The notes under the pieces: model-generated
Database searches by the model: none
Seen by the model: only the letters and a program-made list of their open reading frames with translations
What the model was told of the DNA's origin: nothing
Shown here: piece after piece, positions 6,602-10,508 of the stretch
How the letters are laid out: each line of letters begins with the position of its first letter
Position numbering within the stretch: position 1 is the stretch's first letter
Made by a program: the position numbers and the translations under genes
Origin: Gallionellales bacterium CG03_land_8_20_14_0_80_55_15
Lineage (GTDB): Bacteria > Pseudomonadota > Gammaproteobacteria > Burkholderiales > Gallionellaceae
Length of the DNA stretch: 10,508 nucleotides
Assembly: GCA_002780675.1 (NCBI GenBank)
Contig: PEUR01000048.1
Location: forward strand, 1 to 10,508
Reading direction: 5' to 3'

Positions 6602-8215
6602 ATGCTGAGACTCACCGAAATCAAACTAGCCGTAGCGCACCCTGAGGGCGAAATCAGGACCGCCATCCTCAAAAAACTGGGTATTGCCGAATCCGAGCTG
6701 ATCACTCACAGCGTGTTCAAGCGCGGGGTGGATGCGCGCAAGTCGCATGCCATCCTGTTTACTTACACCCTGCTGGTTGAAGTGCGCGACGAGGCAGCGG
6801 TGCTGGCGCGTTTTGCGAATGACCCGCATGTCTGCATCGCACCCGATACCCGCTATCACTTTGTCGCACAAGCACCCGAACTGTCGGCTTCCCGCCCCGT
6901 CGTCATCGGCATGGGGCCGGCTGGCCTGTTCGCTGGGCTGCTGCTGGCGCAGATGGGCTTTCGTCCGCTGCTACTGGAGCGCGGCAAGGCAGTACGCGAA
7001 CGCACCAAGGATACCTTTGGCCTGTGGAGGCAAGGCGTGCTGAACCCGGAATCCAACGTGCAATTCGGCGAGGGCGGCGCGGGGACTTTTTCCGACGGCA
7101 AACTGTACAGCCAAATTAAAGACCCGCGCTTTCTTTCCCGCAAAGTGCTGGAAGAATTCGTCAAGGCGGGCGCACCGGAAGAAATCTTGTACGTCAGCCA
7201 TCCGCACATCGGCACGTTCCGGCTGGTCGGCATGGTGGAAAAAATGCGCGAAACCATCCAGTCGCTGGGCGGCGAGATCCGTTTCAATAGCCGCGTGGAC
7301 GACATCGAGATTACCGACGGTGCCGTTAAAGCCGTCGTGCTGGCCAATGGCGAACGCATTGCCACGGATCATCTGGTGCTGGCGGTCGGCCACAGCGCGC
7401 GCGACACCTTCGAGATGCTTCATAAACGCGGCATCACCCTCGAAGCCAAGCCGTTCTCCATCGGCTTTCGCATCGAGCATCCGCAATCGCTGATAGACAG
7501 TGCCCGCTACGGCAAGAACGCGGGCAATACCTTATTGGGTGCTGCCGATTACAAACTGGTGTATCACGCCAGCAATGGCCGCTCGGTGTACAGCTTCTGC
7601 ATGTGTCCGGGCGGCACGGTGGTCGCGGCGACTTCCGAGCCGGGTCGCGTGGTGACCAACGGCATGAGCCAGTATTCGCGCAACGAACGCAACGCAAACA
7701 GCGGCATCGTGGTGGGCATCACGCCGGAGGTGGATTACCCCGGCGATCCGCTGGCAGGTATCGCATTTCAGCGCCGCTGGGAGTCGCGCGCTTACGAATT
7801 GGGGGGTGCTAGCTATCAAGCCCCAGGGCAATTGGTCGGTGATTTTTTAGCAGGCCGACCTTCCAAAAAATTCGGCACGGTCATGCCCTCCTACACCCCA
7901 GGCGTACACCTCACCGATCTCGCCACCGCCCTGCCCGATTACGCGATTGCCGCGATCCGCGAGGCGCTCCCCGCTTTTTCCAAACAAATCAAAGGCTTCG
8001 ATATGAATGATGCGGTGCTGACAGGCGTAGAAACGCGCACTTCATCGCCGCTACGCATCAAACGCAATGTCTGTGATTACCAAAGCATCAACACGCGCGG
8101 CTTGTATCCAACGGGCGAAGGCGCGGGCTACGCGGGCGGCATTTTGTCGGCGGCGGTAGACGGCATCGAAGTGGCCGAAGCGGTGGCCTTGAGTATGCTG
8201 CGTGAAAAAAATTAA
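6602..8215 (+). CDS. FAD-dependent oxidoreductase, COG2509-like
   Basis: The 537-aa flavoprotein resembles the uncharacterised COG2509 'FAD-dependent dehydrogenase' family. An N-terminal domain of about 95 residues, opening [10 protein letters not shown], precedes the dinucleotide fold. The Rossmann motif VIGMGPAGL (101-109) binds FAD, with LLLERG closing the second strand. Family-type segments follow: [42 protein letters not shown] and, near the C-terminus, [21 protein letters not shown], which closes the FAD site. The substrate is unknown. ATG 6602 has a weak Shine-Dalgarno, but the N-terminus matches family openings as I recall them. The gene ends 14 bases before trpG and is probably co-transcribed with trpG and trpD. 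No promoter could be recognised in 6538-6601. Confidence 0.88.
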   Translation: MLRLTEIKLAVAHPEGEIRTAILKKLGIAESELITHSVFKRGVDARKSHAILFTYTLLVEVRDEAAVLARFANDPHVCIAPDTRYHFVAQAPELSASRPVVIGMGPAGLFAGLLLAQMGFRPLLLERGKAVRERTKDTFGLWRQGVLNPESNVQFGEGGAGTFSDGKLYSQIKDPRFLSRKVLEEFVKAGAPEEILYVSHPHIGTFRLVGMVEKMRETIQSLGGEIRFNSRVDDIEITDGAVKAVVLANGERIATDHLVLAVGHSARDTFEMLHKRGITLEAKPFSIGFRIEHPQSLIDSARYGKNAGNTLLGAADYKLVYHASNGRSVYSFCMCPGGTVVAATSEPGRVVTNGMSQYSRNERNANSGIVVGITPEVDYPGDPLAGIAFQRRWESRAYELGGASYQAPGQLVGDFLAGRPSKKFGTVMPSYTPGVHLTDLATALPDYAIAAIREALPAFSKQIKGFDMNDAVLTGVETRTSSPLRIKRNVCDYQSINTRGLYPTGEGAGYAGGILSAAVDGIEVAEAVALSMLREKN

Positions 8216-8229
8216 CGATCGGAGATAAC

Positions 8230-8799
8230 ATGCTTTTGATGATAGACAACTACGACTCCTTCACTTACAACCTAGTGCAGTATTTCGCCGAGCTGGGTGC
8301 GGAGGTGACAGTACATCGCAACGATGAGATTAGCATCGAGCAAATCGAAACGATGAACCCGCAGCATCTGGTGGTATCGCCCGGCCCCTGCACGCCGAAC
8401 GAGGCGGGCATTTCAGTCGCGGCGATCCAGCATTTCGCCGGAAAGCTCCCCATCCTCGGCGTGTGTCTGGGGCACCAGAGCATCGGTCAGGCCTTCGGCG
8501 GGCACATCATCCACGCCAGAACGCTGATGCACGGCAAGACTTCACCCATCCATCACAACAACACCAGCGTATTCACCGGCCTGCCCAACCCGTTCACGGC
8601 GACGCGCTATCACTCGCTGGTCATCGAACGCGAGACCCTGCCGGATTGTCTGGAAATCACCGCCTGGACGGACGATGGCGAAATTATGGGCGTGCGCCAC
8701 AAACAGCTTGCCGTGCATGGTGTGCAGTTCCATCCCGAATCCATCCTCACCGAATGTGGCCACGACCTGCTGAAAAACTTTCTGGAAGGAAAACCATGA
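8230..8799 (+). CDS. trpG: Anthranilate synthase component II (glutamine amidotransferase)
   Basis: TrpG hydrolyses glutamine and channels ammonia to TrpE. The 189-aa class I glutamine amidotransferase has an intact catalytic triad: C79 in [16 protein letters not shown]168 and E170 in [10 protein letters not shown]. The opening [19 protein letters not shown], the [11 protein letters not shown] oxyanion region at 50-60 and MHGKTS at 100-105 are standard for TrpG/PabA. Such proteins often also serve PabB in folate synthesis, and sequence alone does not separate the roles; linkage to trpD favours TrpG. GGAG at 8221-8224 lies 5 bases before ATG 8230. The stop codon overlaps the trpD start as ATGA, indicating translational coupling. 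Confidence 0.96.
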   Translation: MLLMIDNYDSFTYNLVQYFAELGAEVTVHRNDEISIEQIETMNPQHLVVSPGPCTPNEAGISVAAIQHFAGKLPILGVCLGHQSIGQAFGGHIIHARTLMHGKTSPIHHNNTSVFTGLPNPFTATRYHSLVIERETLPDCLEITAWTDDGEIMGVRHKQLAVHGVQFHPESILTECGHDLLKNFLEGKP

Positions 8800-9830
8800 T
8801 GACCCCCCAACAAGCCCTCACTCGCCTGATCGAACAGCGCGAAATTTTTTACGACGAAATGCTGTCCTTGATGCGCCAGATCATGCGCGGCGAAGTCACC
8901 GCAGCCCAAATCGCAGGCATTCTGGTGGGCTTGCGCGTCAAGAAGGAAACCGTCGGCGAAATCTCCGCCGCCGCCTGCGTGATGCGCGAATTCGCCACCA
9001 AAGTCCCGGTAGCCCACCGCGAGCATCTGGTTGACACCTGCGGCACGGGTGGAGACGGTATCAGCACCTTTAACGTCTCCACCGCCAGCGCTTTTGTCGC
9101 CGCCGCTGCGGGCGCGCGCGTCGCCAAGCACGGTGGGCGTTCGGTCTCCAGCACTTGCGGCAGCGCGGACGTACTGGAAAAACTGGGTGTCAATCTCAAC
9201 CTGACACCTGAGCAGGTCGCGCAGTGTGTGGACAGCATCGGCATCGGCTTCATGTTCGCGCCCAATTTTCATGGTGCGATGAAGTACGCAGCACCGGTGC
9301 GCCGCGAACTGGGCGTGCGCACAATGTTCAACGTGCTGGGACCGCTGACCAACCCGGCCGGTGCGGACAATCAGGTGCTGGGCGTATTCCATCCCGATCT
9401 AGTCGGCATCCTGGCGCGCGTGCTGCAACGCCTGGGCAGCCAACACGTCCTGGTGGTACACGGTGCCGACGGAATGGATGAAATATCAATAAATTCAGAT
9501 ACTTATATTGCAGAGCTCAAAGGCGGCGAAATCCGCGAATATACCGTCAGCCCTGAGCAATTCGGCATGAACCGCGCCTCCAACGACTTGTTAAAAGTAG
9601 CGAATGCCACCGAAGCCTGTGCCATGCTGCGCGGCGTACTCGACAACCACCCCGGTGCACCGCGCGACATCGTGCAGCTCAACGCCGGTGCGGCGATCTA
9701 TGTGGCGGGCTTATGTGCCACGCTAGGCGATGGCATCGCCCGCGCCGGTGAAATCCTGGCCTGCGGCGAAGCAACCACGAAGCTCGAACAACTCATTGAA
9801 TTTACTGGTAAATTTACGAATCATGCTTGA
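8796..9830 (+). CDS. trpD: Anthranilate phosphoribosyltransferase
   Basis: TrpD transfers the phosphoribosyl group of PRPP to anthranilate, the second step of the pathway. The 344-aa protein is of normal length and not fused to TrpG. The motifs are intact: GTGGDG at 83-88 and NVSTA at 93-97 (PRPP/Mg binding), KHGGRSVSS at 111-119, [19 protein letters not shown] (anthranilate site) and GADGMDE (Mg ligands). ATG 8796 overlaps the trpG stop; ATG 8799 is an alternative, and AAGGA at 8786-8790 could serve either. An AT-rich patch at 9480-9511 contrasts with the rest of the gene but keeps the frame. The usual next gene, trpC, is not found downstream. Confidence 0.97.
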   Translation: MMTPQQALTRLIEQREIFYDEMLSLMRQIMRGEVTAAQIAGILVGLRVKKETVGEISAAACVMREFATKVPVAHREHLVDTCGTGGDGISTFNVSTASAFVAAAAGARVAKHGGRSVSSTCGSADVLEKLGVNLNLTPEQVAQCVDSIGIGFMFAPNFHGAMKYAAPVRRELGVRTMFNVLGPLTNPAGADNQVLGVFHPDLVGILARVLQRLGSQHVLVVHGADGMDEISINSDTYIAELKGGEIREYTVSPEQFGMNRASNDLLKVANATEACAMLRGVLDNHPGAPRDIVQLNAGAAIYVAGLCATLGDGIARAGEILACGEATTKLEQLIEFTGKFTNHA

Positions 9831-9864
9831 GACACCAGCTGCCGTGACAGCCATTACAGGTGTC
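9831..9864 (+). other. Nested inverted repeat after trpD
   Basis: GACACC (9831-9836) pairs with GGTGTC (9859-9864), and inside it GCTG (9838-9841) pairs with CAGC (9848-9851), giving a bulged hairpin directly behind the trpD stop. No T-run follows. It may protect the 3' end of the trpGD message or be a weak terminator; the role is uncertain. Confidence 0.35.
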
Positions 9865-9869
9865 CTCAC

Positions 9870-10009
9870 TTGTTTGATACGTTCTACCATGCGGTTGCAT
9901 TACACCCACCGGATGTCTTGCTGGTTACCTCCGACGTGCGCTATTACGACAAAGCCCCAATACCGGGCGCGTGATTTTGCTGGAGAATTTTTCGCTGGGC
10001 AGTCTTGAA
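9870..10009 (+). pseudogene. Remnant of a VapC-like PIN-domain gene, frameshifted
   Basis: One frame from 9873 encodes FDTFYHAVAL, then LVTSDVRYYDKA, and stops at TGA 9972. This is the pattern of the C-terminal half of PIN-domain ribonucleases: D in 'D-x3-A' followed by 'T-x-D', the third and fourth acidic positions. Immediately before that stop, another frame (from 9965) reads GRVILLENF, the usual final strand after the 'Y..KA...G' segment of these toxins. The two pieces join only through a frameshift near 9960-9970. The N-terminal half, with the first catalytic Asp and Glu, and any start codon are missing, and no antitoxin gene lies upstream. It is therefore read as a decayed fragment of a type II toxin–antitoxin or related PIN gene sitting where trpC is usually found. 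The assignment rests on motif recognition, not on a database comparison. Confidence 0.6.
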
Positions 10010-10031
10010 CCATGCTTAACGAAAATAGCCG

Positions 10032-10060
10032 TTGTCAGTTTCTGGCGCGTCCCGCATAAT
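10032..10060 (+). promoter_or_regulatory. Sigma-70-type promoter of the gcvT transcript
   Basis: TTGTCA (10032-10037) and CATAAT (10055-10060) are separated by exactly 17 bases, matching 5/6 positions of each consensus hexamer. Transcription would begin near 10067, about 10 bases before the first base-paired position of the glycine riboswitch. This placement supports both features. Confidence 0.75.
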
Positions 10061-10077
10061 CCGCGCTGCCGTTTAGA

Positions 10078-10241
10078 CCCGTGGGAGAGCGTGGTTTCAG
10101 ACCACCGCCGAAGGCGTAACACCCGTAACCGCTCAGGCATCAAGAACCACTGGCACAGGCAAATCTGGAGAGCGCAGGCTAAACCTGCCACCGAAGGGGC
10201 ACACAACGCAAGTTGCAATCTCTCAGGTATCGAGGACAGAT
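10078..10241 (+). ncRNA. Tandem glycine riboswitch (two aptamers)
   Basis: Two glycine aptamers lie head to tail. Aptamer 1 (10078-10153) has a P1 stem pairing GTGG (10081-10084) with CCAC (10147-10150), plus CC/GG outside a C·T mismatch. It carries GGAGAG-like GGGAGAG, CCGAAGG (10108-10114) and CTCAGG (10132-10137). Aptamer 2 (10163-10241) has P1 ATCTG (10163-10167) with CAGAT (10237-10241), GGAGAG, CCGAAGG (10191-10197), CTCAGG (10222-10227) and GGACAGA (10234-10240). The linker is only 9 bases. Such RNAs sense glycine and usually raise expression of the glycine cleavage system; gcvT directly downstream fits. Confidence 0.93.
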
Positions 10242-10243
10242 GG

Positions 10244-10276
10244 GGCGCAGCGCGAATTCGTGCTGCGCCTTTTTTT
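10244..10276 (+). terminator. Intrinsic terminator, riboswitch expression platform
   Basis: GGCGCAGC (10244-10251) pairs with GCTGCGCC (10262-10269); the interior GCG/CGT adds further pairs around an AATT loop. Seven T follow (10270-10276). It lies between aptamer 2 and gcvT, two bases after the aptamer P1 stem, and is the probable expression platform. GCGCAG inside aptamer 2 (10172-10177) could pair with CTGCGC (10263-10268) as an alternative, antiterminator-like fold. Confidence 0.9.
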
Positions 10277-10293
10277 ATTTTTGGAAAGCGACC

Positions 10294-10508
10294 ATGACGA
10301 TTCTTAAACAAACCCCCCTGAATGCGGCGCACCGCGCGCTGGGCGCGAAAATGGTGGACTTTGGCGGCTGGGACATGCCAGTGAACTACGGTTCGCAAAT
10401 AGATGAACACCACCAGGTACGCAACGATTGCGGCATGTTCGATGTCTCGCATATGCGCGTGGTGGATGTGAAAGGCGCAGGGGTTCGCGACTTCTTGCGC
10501 TACCTGCT
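10294..10508 (+). CDS. gcvT: Aminomethyltransferase, glycine cleavage T protein, N-terminal part
   Basis: GcvT is the T protein of the glycine cleavage system; it transfers the methylene group from the aminomethyl-lipoyl H protein to tetrahydrofolate and releases ammonia. The visible 71 residues run off the right edge. They show the conserved opening: [40 protein letters not shown] and FDVSHM at about 53-58. GGAAAG at 10283-10288 precedes ATG 10294. The gene follows a sigma-70 promoter, tandem glycine riboswitch and terminator, so expression should respond to glycine. gcvH and gcvP are expected further downstream but are not in the window. Confidence 0.96.
   Translation, partial: MTILKQTPLNAAHRALGAKMVDFGGWDMPVNYGSQIDEHHQVRNDCGMFDVSHMRVVDVKGAGVRDFLRYL

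Noticed and set aside
9925..10452. Minus-strand 175-codon ORF across the riboswitch region
   Set aside because: It overlaps the promoter, riboswitch, terminator and gcvT start, all supported independently on the plus strand; its translation shows no recognisable motif.

Overview
The window (10.5 kb, moderately GC-rich) looks like a betaproteobacterial chromosome. The gene order rpe–gph–trpE followed by trpG–trpD is typical of Betaproteobacteria. The PEP-CTERM protein, the COG2509-type flavoprotein and the glycine-riboswitch/gcvT unit fit Nitrosomonadales-like lineages such as the Gallionellaceae. That placement is an inference from gene content; no 16S or other marker is present.

Layout. Positions 1-1995 (minus strand) hold most of a UvrD-type DNA helicase, cut at its C-terminus by the window edge. 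A 155-base divergent spacer follows. On the plus strand come rpe, a small lipoprotein gene, gph and trpE, closely spaced and probably co-transcribed. The gph–trpE gap contains an undescribed-looking trp leader: a 14-codon ORF ending Trp-Arg-Trp-Arg-stop, a hairpin array with alternative pairings, and a 7-nt segment inside the leader ORF complementary to the trpE Shine-Dalgarno. No U-tract follows any hairpin, so control of translation initiation is more likely than classical transcription attenuation.

A monocistronic PEP-CTERM secreted protein gene with its own terminator follows trpE and splits the trp genes. A second plus-strand unit then carries a COG2509 FAD-dependent oxidoreductase, trpG and trpD, the last two overlapping by ATGA. 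The expected trpC is absent after trpD. The space instead holds a decayed, frameshifted C-terminal remnant of a VapC-like PIN-domain gene. The window ends with a consensus-like sigma-70 promoter, a tandem glycine riboswitch, an intrinsic terminator and the start of gcvT.

Functionally, trpE and trpG supply the two subunits of anthranilate synthase and trpD the next enzyme of tryptophan synthesis. rpe and gph belong to pentose-phosphate/Calvin-cycle metabolism and 2-phosphoglycolate salvage. gcvT begins the glycine cleavage system under glycine control. The most interesting region is 3991-4127, the trpE leader.
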